The notes: generated by a model from the letters alone, not told the origin. A stretch of DNA of 64,000 bases from Devosia sp. Root413D1 (GCF_001425235.1 NZ_LMEA01000007.1:135170-199169); one strand, 5' to 3'; shown: positions 53,105 to 62,478, counted from the stretch's first letter. Made by a program: numbers and translations.

Positions 53105-54187
53105 ATGAACAGACTTGTTATTCTCGGCATAGCCGTCGTCGCTCTGCTGTACATTTTCGTGTCGTCGATCTTCGTGGTCAACGAGCGCGAACAGGCCATC
53201 GTCATGCGCTTCGGCCAGATCACCGACGTGAAGACGGATCCGGGTCTCTATTTCAAGATCCCGACCAACTTCGTCGACACGGTGCAGATCATCGAGGACC
53301 GGCTGCTGCGCTACGACGCCGCCAACATGACGGTGCAGGTGTCGGACGGTAAGTTCTACATCGTCGACGCCTACCTCACCTACCGCATCGCCGACCCGCG
53401 GCTATTCCGCTCCCGCGCGCAGGGCGAACTGCGCGTGGTGGAGGATCGTGTGTCGACCCGTTTCGACGCGGCGCTCCGCCAGGTCTATGGTCGTCGCGCC
53501 TTCACCGAGGCGCTGTCCGAGCAGCGCCCGGAGATGATGCGCGAGGCGCGCGATCTGATCCGCCCGGACATGGCCCAACTGGGCATCGAGGTGGTTGATG
53601 TGCGCATCATCCGCACCGACCTCGATCCGAGCGTTTCGGCTGAAACCTTCAACCGTATGAAGGCCGAGCGTCTGGCCGAAGCCGCGTTGCTCCGCGCCCG
53701 TGGTCAGGAAGCGGCGCAGACGGCGCGCGCCATCGCCGATCGTCAGGCGGTCGAGGTTCTCTCGGCTGCCCGCCGTGACGCGGAAATCCTGCGAGGCGAG
53801 GGCGATGCCGAGCGCTCGCAGATCTTCGCCGATGCCTATAACCGCGACACCGACTTCTTCGACTTCTACCGTTCGATGCAGTCGTATCGCGCGGCGCTCG
53901 GGCCGAACGGCACCACCATGGTGCTGTCGCCGGACTCGGAGTTCTTCCGGTTCTTCCAGAACCAGAACCCCGACAACGTAACGCCGCCGCCGGAGGCCGC
54001 GACGACGCCGATCCCGGCGACGCCGCTGGTCGAAGAGCCGCCCGTGGACTCGCCGATCCTCAGCCAGCCTGCCGCCGACGCGGTCACCGCCCCTGCCGAG
54101 GCTGCACCGACGGAAGCTGCACCGGCGGAGACCACTCCGGCAACGCCGGCTTCGGCCGAACCTGCACCGGCCGCGCCGGCGCAGTAA
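53105..54187 (+). CDS. hflC: HflC, membrane protease modulator
   Basis: This 360-residue partner of HflK has one N-terminal helix and an SPFH domain starting VNEREQAIVMRFGQI. The helical part carries RMKAERLAEAALLRARGQEA. The last 60 residues form an Ala/Pro/Glu-rich tail that E. coli HflC lacks. It follows hflK after 3 bases and abuts the DUF2065 gene without a gap. Confidence 0.95.
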   Translation: MNRLVILGIAVVALLYIFVSSIFVVNEREQAIVMRFGQITDVKTDPGLYFKIPTNFVDTVQIIEDRLLRYDAANMTVQVSDGKFYIVDAYLTYRIADPRLFRSRAQGELRVVEDRVSTRFDAALRQVYGRRAFTEALSEQRPEMMREARDLIRPDMAQLGIEVVDVRIIRTDLDPSVSAETFNRMKAERLAEAALLRARGQEAAQTARAIADRQAVEVLSAARRDAEILRGEGDAERSQIFADAYNRDTDFFDFYRSMQSYRAALGPNGTTMVLSPDSEFFRFFQNQNPDNVTPPPEAATTPIPATPLVEEPPVDSPILSQPAADAVTAPAEAAPTEAAPAETTPATPASAEPAPAAPAQ

Positions 54188-54373
54188 ATGCTCGAGCTCT
54201 TCTCGGCACTGGCCCTCGTGCTGGTCCTGGAAGGGCTCGTCTATGCCGCGTTCCCCGAACAGATGAAGAAGCTGCTGGCGTCGATCCAATCGACGCCAGC
54301 TTCAACCATTCGTGCGGCTGCGCTGGCTTGCGCCGGGGTCGGACTTGTTCTCTTGTGGCTGCTTCGGGGCTGA
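54188..54373 (+). CDS. DUF2065 small membrane protein
   Basis: This 61-residue protein has two membrane helices and the family pattern LVLVLEGLVYAAFPEQMKK. It starts directly after the hflC stop. DUF2065 proteins (YjeT in E. coli) are often encoded next to hflC and may be part of the same membrane quality-control group; no function has been shown. Confidence 0.88.
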   Translation: MLELFSALALVLVLEGLVYAAFPEQMKKLLASIQSTPASTIRAAALACAGVGLVLLWLLRG

Positions 54374-54417
54374 CTGCGACATGCGCAGCCGCGGCTGAGT
54401 CGTTGCAGGAGAAGTGA

Positions 54418-55914
54418 ATGCGTGCTGCCGGTCGGGTTTTGCGGTCTCTGGCCGTCGCGGGAGTGCTGGCCCTGGCGGCGCAGGCGGCGCCGGTGGCGGC
54501 GAGGGGCCCGGAATCGGTCGCAGCGCTCGCCGAGCAACTCTCTCCCGCGGTGGTGAACATCGGCACCTCACGGCGTGTGCCGGGCGGTGGCGGCGTGCCG
54601 TTCCCCGATCTGCCGGATGGCTCGCCGCTCGAAGAGCTGTTCGACGAGCACAACCCGAATAATGGGCTGGGCGAGGAGCAGATGCAGGAGGCGCGCAGCC
54701 TTGGCTCCGGCTTCATCATCTCCGCCGACGGCATCGTCGTCACCAACAACCACGTCATCGAGGGCGCCGAGGAAATCGAGGTCTACCTGACCGACGGCAC
54801 CCGCCTGCCGGCGACCATTGTCGGCAAGGACGACAAGACCGACCTCGCGGTGCTGAAGGTCGATGCCGGCCATGCGCTGCCCTTCGTCGAGTTCGGCGAT
54901 AGCGACGGCGCAGTGGTCGGCGACTGGGTGATGGCGATCGGCAACCCATTTGGCCTTGGCGGCTCGGTAACGCTGGGTATCGTCTCCGCCCGTAACCGCG
55001 ACATCCAGTCCGGCCCCTATGACCAGTTCATCCAGACCGACGCAGCGATCAACCAGGGCAACTCCGGTGGTCCGTTGTTCGACATGGACGGTAAGGTGGT
55101 CGGCATCAACACCGCCATCATTGCCCGTGGCGGCTCGTCATTGGGGATCGGCTTTGCCGTGCCGGTGAACCTGGCGCGGCCGGTGATCGACCAGCTCGCC
55201 GAGTTCGGCGAAACCCGCCGCGGCTGGCTCGGCGTCGGTATCCAGGAAGTCAGCGAGGACATCGCCAGCAGCCTTGGCCTCAAGAGCACCGCCGGGGCGC
55301 TGGTGATCGACGTCACCAAAGGCGGCCCATCCGAGGGGCAGGTGGTCGAGGGCGACATCATCCTCGAGTTCGACAGCAAGCCGATTGCCCGCATGCGCGA
55401 CCTGCCGCGTGTCGTCGCCGAGACGGAAGTCGGTAAGGCCGTGCCGGTGAAGATCCTGCGCGACGGCGCCGAGCAGACGCTCAGCATCACTTTGGGCCGC
55501 CTTGAACTCGGCGAGCAGTTGATCGCCAAGAACAATACACCGGCAACGCCGACGCCGGAGGCTGCGCCGGCGCCGGAGCCGACCGCCACCGAGGAGGAGA
55601 CGCCGCCGCTGGGGTTACCCGACCTCGTTGGCTTCGACGTGGCGCTGCTCGACGAGGGCAAGCGTGCGGAGTTCGGCATTGCGCCGGAGGAGGACGGTAT
55701 CGTCGTCACCAGCGTGAAGAGCGGCAGCGACGCCGATCAGAAGGGTTTCATCCCGGGCCTCTTGGTCACCGAGGTGAACCAGAAGGAGATCGGCACCATC
55801 GATGAACTGAGCGAACTGGTGGGGCAGGCCAAGGAGGCTGGCCGTCCGGCGGTGCTGTTCAAGGTGATCGACCCCACCGGCACCAGCCGGTTCATCGCAG
55901 TTCGGTTGGGCTAG
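54418..55914 (+). CDS. HtrA/Deg-family periplasmic serine protease
   Basis: This 498-residue exported protease has the trypsin-like triad H112 (NNHVIEG), D142 (KTDLAVLK) and S216 (QGNSGGPLF). Two PDZ domains (about 265-355 and 400-495) are separated by a Pro/Ala-rich linker. It degrades misfolded periplasmic proteins and fits DegP, DegQ or MucD. It ends the hfl group, consistent with membrane and envelope quality control. Its stop overlaps the converging GNAT gene by 23 bases. Confidence 0.93.
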   Translation: MRAAGRVLRSLAVAGVLALAAQAAPVAARGPESVAALAEQLSPAVVNIGTSRRVPGGGGVPFPDLPDGSPLEELFDEHNPNNGLGEEQMQEARSLGSGFIISADGIVVTNNHVIEGAEEIEVYLTDGTRLPATIVGKDDKTDLAVLKVDAGHALPFVEFGDSDGAVVGDWVMAIGNPFGLGGSVTLGIVSARNRDIQSGPYDQFIQTDAAINQGNSGGPLFDMDGKVVGINTAIIARGGSSLGIGFAVPVNLARPVIDQLAEFGETRRGWLGVGIQEVSEDIASSLGLKSTAGALVIDVTKGGPSEGQVVEGDIILEFDSKPIARMRDLPRVVAETEVGKAVPVKILRDGAEQTLSITLGRLELGEQLIAKNNTPATPTPEAAPAPEPTATEEETPPLGLPDLVGFDVALLDEGKRAEFGIAPEEDGIVVTSVKSGSDADQKGFIPGLLVTEVNQKEIGTIDELSELVGQAKEAGRPAVLFKVIDPTGTSRFIAVRLG

Positions 55915-56443
55915 AGTTCCAGCCGATACAGCAGTGCGGCCGGAGCGGGTTGCCCTCCGGCACGGTGATGTCGTCGAAAAGCTCGGCTGGGTCACGCCGC
56001 ATCCCGAGCTTTTCCATCAGCCGTCGCGACGGGGTGTTGATCTCGGAGGTGTAGCCGATCACCTGCAAGGCGGGCAACCGGCCGGGAGCCCAGGCAAGGC
56101 AGGCGGTCGCCGCCTCGAACGCGTAGCCCTGGCCCCAATACTGCTGCCCGAAGATCCAACCGATCTCGACCTGGCGGCCGCCGGGAATCTCCTCGTCGGT
56201 CCAGGAGAAGCCGATGCCGCCGATCAGCGCATGGTCGGCCTGCCGCTCAACCGCCACGAAGCCGAACCCTTGCTCATCCACCGCTTGCTCACAGGCCACG
56301 ATGACCGCATCGGACTCGCTGCGGCTCTGGATCGACGGCCAGTAGTAGCGGCGGACTTCGGGATCGGCGTTGATGGCAGCCCATGCTTCGTGATCTGCCC
56401 GCTGCCACGGTCTCAGCAGCAGACGGTCCGTCTCGATCCTCAC
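55892..56443 (-). CDS. GNAT acetyltransferase, RimJ/RimL-like (copy 2)
   Basis: This 183-residue protein starts MRIETDRLLLRPWQRADHEA, the hallmark of RimJ/RimL-type acetyltransferases, and carries EIGWIFGQQYWGQGYAFEAA with the acetyl-CoA loop. The acceptor may be a protein N-terminus, an amino acid or a drug. It is a paralogue of the gene just upstream, which it overlaps in an ATGA. Its 3' end overlaps the protease gene by 23 bases. Confidence 0.88.
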   Translation of the reverse strand: MRIETDRLLLRPWQRADHEAWAAINADPEVRRYYWPSIQSRSESDAVIVACEQAVDEQGFGFVAVERQADHALIGGIGFSWTDEEIPGGRQVEIGWIFGQQYWGQGYAFEAATACLAWAPGRLPALQVIGYTSEINTPSRRLMEKLGMRRDPAELFDDITVPEGNPLRPHCCIGWNSSPTELR

Positions 56444-56997
56444 GCGTCGAGAGCCGGATTGGCGATCCGGTACACCACGTGCGACCGCAGCGGGTGACCT
56501 GGCGCAAGCCTCGGGTGCTCGAAGTCGGCGTCCGCATCGCGCATCATGCCGATCTTCTTCATGACGCGCTGGCTGGGCAGGTTGCCAACAAAGGTGAAGG
56601 CGACGACCTCCGCCAGCTGGAGCGTCTCGAAGCCATAGGTGAGCCAGGCTCGGGCGCCCTCCGGGGCAAGGCCCTGGCCCCAGAATGCCTTGTCGAACTG
56701 CCAGCCGATCTCGACCGCCGGCTGGCCACGAATGGCGGCGCGCGTTTCCTCGGGAATGTAACCAAGGCCGACGAGGCCGACGAACTGGCCGGTCGACCTG
56801 AGCTCGGCCGCGCCGAAATGAAAGCCCATGGCGGCCTGCTTCTCGATCGAGAACTCCAGCTGCGCCCTGGTCTGCTCCGGCGTCGCCACCGTGGGATAGA
56901 AGCGGCGGACTTCAGCATCGCCGAGGACTGCCGCCAGCGAAGCGTGATCGCGGCTTTCCCAGGACCTGAGAACGAGTCGCTCCGTCTCCAGCCTCAC
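56440..56997 (-). CDS. GNAT acetyltransferase, RimJ/RimL-like (copy 1)
   Basis: This 185-residue protein starts MRLETERLVLRSWESRDHAS and has EIGWQFDKAFWGQGLAPEGA for acetyl-CoA binding. The same start and the same core as the next gene show a tandem duplication followed by divergence. The substrate is unknown. Its start overlaps the serB stop by 4 bases, so all three minus-strand genes can be made from one mRNA. Confidence 0.88.
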   Translation of the reverse strand: MRLETERLVLRSWESRDHASLAAVLGDAEVRRFYPTVATPEQTRAQLEFSIEKQAAMGFHFGAAELRSTGQFVGLVGLGYIPEETRAAIRGQPAVEIGWQFDKAFWGQGLAPEGARAWLTYGFETLQLAEVVAFTFVGNLPSQRVMKKIGMMRDADADFEHPRLAPGHPLRSHVVYRIANPALDA

Positions 56998-57866
56998 CTG
57001 ACGATGTCCTCATCGGTATAGCCCTGCAGGTAGAGTAGGGCCGTGAGGTCGCCATGGTCGATGCGGATGCCCGCCTCGGCCGCGACATGCGGCTTGGCAT
57101 GGAGCGCCACGCCGAAGCCGGCGGCCTTGATCATGTCGAGATCATTGGCGCCATCGCCCACCGCCATCGTCGCGCTCATCGGCAGGTTGCGCTCGGCAGC
57201 CAGCGCCTCGAGGCGGTGCAGCTTGGTCGATTTGTCGACGATCGGGCTCTTGACCGTACCGGTCAGCCGCTCGCCATCGAACTCCAGCACATTGGCGATC
57301 GTCTCGTCGAAGCCGATGCGCTTGCCGAAATAGTCGGCAAAGAAGGTGAAGCCGCCCGAAACCAGCGAAGTATAGGCGCCATAGGCCTTCATGGTGTGGA
57401 TCAGGGCGCGGCCGCCCGGTGCGAGGGTAATACGCTCACGCCGAATCTCCTCGATGGCGGTGCGTTCCAACCCCTTGATCAGCGCCACCCGGGTACGCAG
57501 CGCCTGCTCGAAATCCAGCTCGCCATTCATGGCGCGCTCGGTGATTGCGGCCACCTCGGCCTTGATGCCAACGGCGTCGGCGAGCTCGTCGATACATTCC
57601 TGCTCGATCATGGTGGAATCCATGTCGGCGACCAGCACCTGCTTGCGGCGACCTTCCGCCGGGACCAGCGCTACGTCGACTGGCCGGTTGCCGATGACGG
57701 CGCGGGCTGCGGCGACCGGATCGGCAGCCTTGGGCGCCTCGATGTCACAGGCGATGCGCTGGTGCAGCCAGTTGATCTCACCCCTGGTCTCGTGCTGGAT
57801 CGCCGCGACCAGCGCCGAGTCAATTGCAGGGTCAGCCGGATTGGCGATGAGGCAGAGAACCATCAT
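56994..57866 (-). CDS. serB: phosphoserine phosphatase
   Basis: This 290-residue HAD-family enzyme makes L-serine from phosphoserine. The nucleophile motif is D81-M-D83-S-T, with the third motif KLHRLEAL and GDGANDLDMIKAAG near residue 240. An N-terminal regulatory segment of about 75 residues precedes it, as in other alphaproteobacteria. Two adjacent ATGs (57866, 57863) are possible and neither has a clear ribosome site. The miaA start lies only 24 bases away on the other strand. Confidence 0.94.
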   Translation of the reverse strand: MMVLCLIANPADPAIDSALVAAIQHETRGEINWLHQRIACDIEAPKAADPVAAARAVIGNRPVDVALVPAEGRRKQVLVADMDSTMIEQECIDELADAVGIKAEVAAITERAMNGELDFEQALRTRVALIKGLERTAIEEIRRERITLAPGGRALIHTMKAYGAYTSLVSGGFTFFADYFGKRIGFDETIANVLEFDGERLTGTVKSPIVDKSTKLHRLEALAAERNLPMSATMAVGDGANDLDMIKAAGFGVALHAKPHVAAEAGIRIDHGDLTALLYLQGYTDEDIVR

Positions 57867-57890
57867 GTGCGTGAGAAAGGCCTGAAAAGG

Positions 57891-58772
57891 ATGGGCAAGG
57901 GCCCGGAAAGGCGAGCGGTGTTGATAGCGGGTCCGACTGCCAGCGGCAAGTCGGCGCTGGCGCTCGACCTGGCGCGCCAGCAGGGCGGGGTGATCGTCAA
58001 CACCGACGCGTTGCAGGTCTATGACGTGCTGCAGCTGCTGACCGCCCGTCCATCCGAAATCGAAATGGCCGGTGTGCCGCACCGGCTCTACGGCACGGTG
58101 CATCCATCCGTGCGCTTTTCGACCGGCGAATGGGCCCGCGCGGCGGCCGTGGTGATCGAAACAGAGGCCGATCGGCCGCTGATCTTCGTCGGTGGGACGG
58201 GCCTCTACTTCGATGTGCTCACCACCGGCTTTGCCGACGTCCCCGAGGTGCCGGCGGCGGCACTGGCGGCTGCCGAGGCCGAGGTCGAGGGGCTGGACCG
58301 CGAGGGCCGCGGCCAGCTGATTGCGGCGCGCGATCCCCTCGTTGCGAGCCGCCTCAGGGCGCCGGACCCGCAGCGGGTGATCCGGGCGCTCGCCGTGCTG
58401 AATGCCACCGGCCGCTCGCTCGCCAGCTATCAGGACGCAGCGCAGCAGGGGCTGCTCGAGGGGTTCGCGCTGGAGCGCCTGGTGCTCAACCCCGACCGCG
58501 AAGTGCTGCGCCAGCGCATCGCCCGCCGCTTCGAGACCATGTTCTCAGGCGGTGCGGTGGAGGAGGTTGAGGCGCTGCTGGCGCTGGCGCTCGACCCCAG
58601 CCTGCCGGCGATGAAGGCGATCGGCGTGCCGGAAATCACGGCGATGCTGGCGGGGGAGCTCGAAGAGAATAAGGCCATCGAGCGCGCCGTCATCGCCACC
58701 CGGCAATACGCCAAGCGCCAGCGCACCTGGTTCCGCAACCGCATGGCCGACTGGAACTGGATTGTTTCTTAG
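57891..58772 (+). CDS. miaA: tRNA dimethylallyltransferase
   Basis: This 293-residue enzyme adds the isopentenyl group to A37 of tRNAs that read U-starting codons. The P-loop GPTASGKSALALDLA is near residue 15, followed by NTDALQVYDVL and GGTGLYFDVLTTG. The ATG at 57891 has AAAAGG directly against it. A GTG at 57918 has GAAAGG 6 bases upstream and would still keep the P-loop, so the start is uncertain. Frame extensions further upstream run antisense through serB. Confidence 0.93.
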   Translation: MGKGPERRAVLIAGPTASGKSALALDLARQQGGVIVNTDALQVYDVLQLLTARPSEIEMAGVPHRLYGTVHPSVRFSTGEWARAAAVVIETEADRPLIFVGGTGLYFDVLTTGFADVPEVPAAALAAAEAEVEGLDREGRGQLIAARDPLVASRLRAPDPQRVIRALAVLNATGRSLASYQDAAQQGLLEGFALERLVLNPDREVLRQRIARRFETMFSGGAVEEVEALLALALDPSLPAMKAIGVPEITAMLAGELEENKAIERAVIATRQYAKRQRTWFRNRMADWNWIVS

Positions 58773-58793
58773 ACCGCCTCAGCAAACGTTGTG

Positions 58794-59270
58794 TCAGGTA
58801 ACGTCGATGCGCGTCGCGCCGGTGGTGCGCTCGAGGTCGGCAGCGGTGATCTCGAACACCGAGCGCGGGTCGCCGGCCGCCGCCCAGACCGTGCCGTAAT
58901 TGTAGAGCGCGTCATCGAGATAGGTGGTCAGCGGCAGAGGATGCCCATAGGGCGAGACGCCGCCGATCGAGAAGCCGGTGTGGAGCTTGACGAAATTCGC
59001 ATCCGGCCGCTCCAGCACCTCGCCGATGCGCTGTCCGGCGCGCTTCTCATGCACCCGGTTGCTGCCCGAGACCAGCAGCAGGTACGGCTTGCCGCTGTCC
59101 TTGCCCTTGAACAGCAGCGACTTGACGATCCGTCCGACCTCGACGCCGAGCGCATCCGCCGCCATCTGGGCGGTGGTTGCCAGTTGCTCGAGCACGATCA
59201 CCTGTGCCGGCAGGGCGTGGCTGGCAAGGGCGTCGGCGACGCGCTGTTCGGCGGCTTTTAGCGGGGGCAT
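58794..59270 (-). CDS. YbaK/ProX-family aminoacyl-tRNA deacylase
   Basis: This 158-residue protein has the catalytic Lys in GRIVKSLLFKG near residue 49 and the GGVSPYGHPLPL block near residue 103, typical of Ybak/ProX editing proteins that free mischarged tRNAs such as Cys-tRNA-Pro. It lies 12 bases after the MATE gene stop and is probably translated from the same mRNA. It converges on miaA with a 21-base gap. Confidence 0.9.
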   Translation of the reverse strand: MPPLKAAEQRVADALASHALPAQVIVLEQLATTAQMAADALGVEVGRIVKSLLFKGKDSGKPYLLLVSGSNRVHEKRAGQRIGEVLERPDANFVKLHTGFSIGGVSPYGHPLPLTTYLDDALYNYGTVWAAAGDPRSVFEITAADLERTTGATRIDVT

Positions 59271-59282
59271 TGGGCGAGGATC

Positions 59283-60704
59283 CTAAGCAGGTACGACGAG
59301 CTTCTTCATCAGGCCCAGCCGCCCGCGCAAGGCGAAGCGGCTGACCAGCAATGTCGCCACGAACGCCAGGCCGGTGGCAAGGCCCAGCCAGACGCCGACA
59401 CCGCGCATGTCGAAGACAAAGCCGAGCACGTAGGCGGTCGGCAGGCCGACGAACCAGTAGCCGAATATGGCCAGCAGCATCGGGGTGCGGGTGTCGGAGA
59501 GGCCACGCAGCGAATGGGCCGCGACCACCTGCGCGCCATCGACCAGCTGGAAGATGCCGGCAATGCCGAGATAGGTGGCGGCGAGCATCAGCGCGCTCGC
59601 ATTGGCGGGGTCGGAGCTGTCGAGGAAGATGGTGACCAGCGCATGCGGCACGGCGAGGAAGAGCGCCGCGGTCAGCGCCATGAACCCCGTGCCCATGACG
59701 ATAGCCGTCCAGCCGGCAAGGCGCACGCCCTCGCTGTCGCCGCGGCCGTAAGCGAGGCCGACGCGCACTGTGGCGGCCATGCCAAGGCCGAGCGGCACCA
59801 TGAACGCGGTCGAGGCCAGTTGCAGCGCCACGGCGTGGGCGGCGGTCTCGTTGGTGCCGAGCCGGCCCATCAGGATAGCGGCAACCGAGAACAGCCCGAC
59901 TTCGGCTGCGACGGTCAGCCCGATCGGCAGCCCGACCTTGAGGATTTCACGGAAGCGCGGCCAGTCCGGCTTGAAGAACCGCACCAGAATATGGAAGCGC
60001 TTCAGCTTCCGGTGCGTCACCACATAGCCGAGCAGGGCAAGGAACATCACCACGTTGACGAGGCCGGTGGCGATGGCGGCGCCGCGCAGTTCGAGGCGCG
60101 GGAAGCCGAAATGGCCGAAGATCAGCGTGTAGGCGAGCAAGCCGTTGACCAACACGCCGATGACCGTGACGACGAGGATCACCCGCGTCGCGGCGAAGGC
60201 CGAGAGGAACGAGCGCACCACCATGATGCCGAGCGCCGGGTAGAGCATCCAGAAGCCGGCAAACATGTAGCTCTCGGCCAGCGCCGTGATCTCCGGGTCC
60301 TGGCCGATGGCGAGGTAGATCGGGCGGATGTTGAGGACGATCGGCACCAGCAGCGTGGCAACAAGGATCGCCACCCAGAAGCCCTGGCGGACGATGCGGC
60401 GCACTGCCTTGGTATCACCGCGGCCACGCGCCTGTGCCACCAGCGGCGCGACGGCGCCGACGATGCCGATGCCGGTCAACTGGAACGGCATGAGGAAGGC
60501 GCCGGCCAGCGTGCCGGCCGCAAGATATTTCGGGCCGAGCCAGCCCATCAGCACCACGTCGGTGGTGAACAGCAGGTTCTGCGCCAGCTGCGCGACGATC
60601 AACGGCCAGGCCAGCGCAAAGCTTGCGCGAAGCTCTGTTGCCCAGCCATTGGACGGCGTTGAAGCATCGGTGCCGGATACCGGCACCGTTGTCGGCTCAT
60701 TCAT
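59283..60704 (-). CDS. MATE-family multidrug exporter
   Basis: This 473-residue inner-membrane protein has twelve predicted helices in two related halves, with the NorM-like blocks GWLGPKYLAAGTLAGAF and MGRLGTNETAAHAVALQLAS. It exports cationic drugs or metabolites in exchange for H+ or Na+. GGGAT lies about 9 bases before the ATG. It leads a two-gene unit with the YbaK-like gene. Confidence 0.93.
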   Translation of the reverse strand: MNEPTTVPVSGTDASTPSNGWATELRASFALAWPLIVAQLAQNLLFTTDVVLMGWLGPKYLAAGTLAGAFLMPFQLTGIGIVGAVAPLVAQARGRGDTKAVRRIVRQGFWVAILVATLLVPIVLNIRPIYLAIGQDPEITALAESYMFAGFWMLYPALGIMVVRSFLSAFAATRVILVVTVIGVLVNGLLAYTLIFGHFGFPRLELRGAAIATGLVNVVMFLALLGYVVTHRKLKRFHILVRFFKPDWPRFREILKVGLPIGLTVAAEVGLFSVAAILMGRLGTNETAAHAVALQLASTAFMVPLGLGMAATVRVGLAYGRGDSEGVRLAGWTAIVMGTGFMALTAALFLAVPHALVTIFLDSSDPANASALMLAATYLGIAGIFQLVDGAQVVAAHSLRGLSDTRTPMLLAIFGYWFVGLPTAYVLGFVFDMRGVGVWLGLATGLAFVATLLVSRFALRGRLGLMKKLVVPA

Positions 60705-60834
60705 AATGGTAATCCCAATCGCGTGGGACCCTTACCTCAGCCAACGATTTGCCTCAAGTTCGTGCGGAACCTATCGGGAGCCCGTGCATTGTCGTGCAGG
60801 GCTCGCGTCTTAACAAACCTCCCGGAGGGTATTC

Positions 60835-61119
60835 ATGCGTAAAGTTCTATCCATTGCCGTCGTTCTGGCCGGGGCGTTGACGCTCGCGGCCTGCTCGACC
60901 ACCGAGAAGACGGCCAGTACCGGCGCAATTGCCGGCGCCGTGATCGGCGGCGTGACGACCGGTACTGTCGGCGGTGCGCTGGTTGGCGCCACGGTTGGCG
61001 GCATCAGTGGTGCCGTGGCCGGCGAGCTCATCGGCCGCTATCGCGACGATCCGTCCAAGTGCGTCTGGGAAGACCGCAACGGTCGCCGTTATCTCGCTCC
61101 GTGCTCGCCGAACGGCTGA
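60835..61119 (+). CDS. glycine-zipper outer-membrane lipoprotein
   Basis: This 94-residue protein has a lipoprotein signal peptide with the lipobox LAAC at residues 17-20. A Gly-zipper segment (about 28-66) in the style of SlyB or Rz-like 17-kDa antigens follows, then the YRDDPSKCVWEDRNGRRY tail with two Cys. It probably sits in the outer membrane. GGAGG lies 7 bases before the ATG. A strong terminator follows. Confidence 0.87.
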   Translation: MRKVLSIAVVLAGALTLAACSTTEKTASTGAIAGAVIGGVTTGTVGGALVGATVGGISGAVAGELIGRYRDDPSKCVWEDRNGRRYLAPCSPNG

Positions 61120-61140
61120 CACGTGACGAGCGACTAGAAC

Positions 61141-61172
61141 AATGGCCCGACGGGAAACCGTCGGGCCATTTT
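61141..61172. terminator. bidirectional terminator
   Basis: A perfect 13-bp stem, AATGGCCCGACGG (61141-61153) with CCGTCGGGCCATT (61158-61170), closes a GAAA loop and is followed by TTTT. It lies between converging genes and can serve both. Confidence 0.93.
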
Positions 61173-62338
61173 CATTTGAGCCCGATCAGCAGCCGGTCCG
61201 CTCCGCCCCGGCTGGCGACGAACAGATCGGCCCGGCCATCGCCGTTGAAATCGGCAAGCTCGATATCGAAAGCGTTGGCGCCGGCAATGGGCGGCACAAC
61301 ATCCGGCGCGGCGGTGAAATGGCCGGCACCATCGTTGGCGAAAGCCAGCAGCGGAAAGTCCGAGCGCTTTGCCATGAGGTCACCCATTCGGCCGCGGATC
61401 AGGTCCACGTCCCCATCGCGGTCGTAGTCGATGAAGGCGACCGCCGTGGTCAGTTCGTCATCGGGCTCGAGATGCGTGGCGGTCACGTCGGTGAAGCGAC
61501 CGTGGCCGTCATTGAGCAGCAGTCGATCCTGCTGGTCGCGGTCGGCGTTGAAGATGCGGACATTGGCGAAATAGAGGTCGAGGTCGCCGTCGCCATCCAC
61601 ATCGCTCAGATCGGCGTCCCGCGTCTCCTCGGGCGTCGCTCGCAACGGCAGCGGCGCATCGGCGAAATGGCCGGCGCCGTCGTTCAGGTAGAGCCGATTC
61701 TGCTCCTCGTTGCCGAAAACCAGGTCGGCGTCACCGTCGCCATCGACGTCGCCGACCGCAATATCCTGGCTGATGTCGCCATACTGGGGCAGGCGGGCTG
61801 CGCTCTCGTCAACGAACCTGCCGGCGCCATCGTTGATCCAGACGAAATCCGGACCGGCGTTGGCGGTGACGAGATCGGCATCGGCGTCGCCGTCGATATC
61901 CACGGCGACCACCGTGTTGGAAGTGGCGCGGTCGGGCAGTCGGTCCGATACATCGGTGAAGCCGGCGGCGCCGTCGTTGAGGTGATAGCCCACCACCTGA
62001 TCGTCCTCGCCGATGAACACCAGGTCGGGGTCGCCATCCCCGTCATAGTCGGCGATGGCGACGTCCTCGTGGTCGCCGCTGGGGCCGGTGAGTGGGGACG
62101 CGCTGAACCGCCCGGCGCCGTCATTGAGCAGCACCCGGTTGGTACCGAGCTCAATGGCGATGGTGAGGTCCGCATCGCCGTCGCCATCAAGGTCGGCGGC
62201 GGTCGCCCCCATTGCGTTGGGTGAACCGCTCTTGGGCGGCAGCGCCTCTGCCGACACCTCGATGAAATAGGGCGTGGCGGTGTCCGGCGAGCAGAGGCCG
62301 AAGCTGATGGCGGCGATCAGGGCGCAGAGCTGATCCAT
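61172..62338 (-). CDS. FG-GAP/VCBS repeat protein with calcium-binding motifs
   Basis: This 388-residue protein has a hydrophobic N-terminus (about residues 3-16) that looks like a signal peptide. Seven repeats carry Ca-binding loops of the DxDGDGxxD type, for example DLDGDGDADL, DYDGDGDPDL and DFNGDGRADL. Each repeat ends in a blade sequence such as LLNDGAGRF. A seven-bladed beta-propeller is likely, exported or on the cell surface, with adhesion or carbohydrate binding as guesses. It has no catalytic domain. Its stop lies on the shared terminator. Confidence 0.85.
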   Translation of the reverse strand: MDQLCALIAAISFGLCSPDTATPYFIEVSAEALPPKSGSPNAMGATAADLDGDGDADLTIAIELGTNRVLLNDGAGRFSASPLTGPSGDHEDVAIADYDGDGDPDLVFIGEDDQVVGYHLNDGAAGFTDVSDRLPDRATSNTVVAVDIDGDADADLVTANAGPDFVWINDGAGRFVDESAARLPQYGDISQDIAVGDVDGDGDADLVFGNEEQNRLYLNDGAGHFADAPLPLRATPEETRDADLSDVDGDGDLDLYFANVRIFNADRDQQDRLLLNDGHGRFTDVTATHLEPDDELTTAVAFIDYDRDGDVDLIRGRMGDLMAKRSDFPLLAFANDGAGHFTAAPDVVPPIAGANAFDIELADFNGDGRADLFVASRGGADRLLIGLK

Positions 62339-62478
62339 TGGCCGACGCTATTGGCTGAGGCGTCCCGGGACAAGCGTCTGTCGCCGTGGGGCCGGTTGTG
62401 CTAAGGTCGGCTCGAGGCTCAGGCCGGAGTGATACCGGCGTCGCGTTCGTGGCGCCGGACTCGTACCCCAGGACCACA

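Noticed and set aside
57054-57890. A long N-terminal extension of MiaA
   Set aside because: The extra 279 codons run antisense through serB; MiaA proteins start just before the P-loop.
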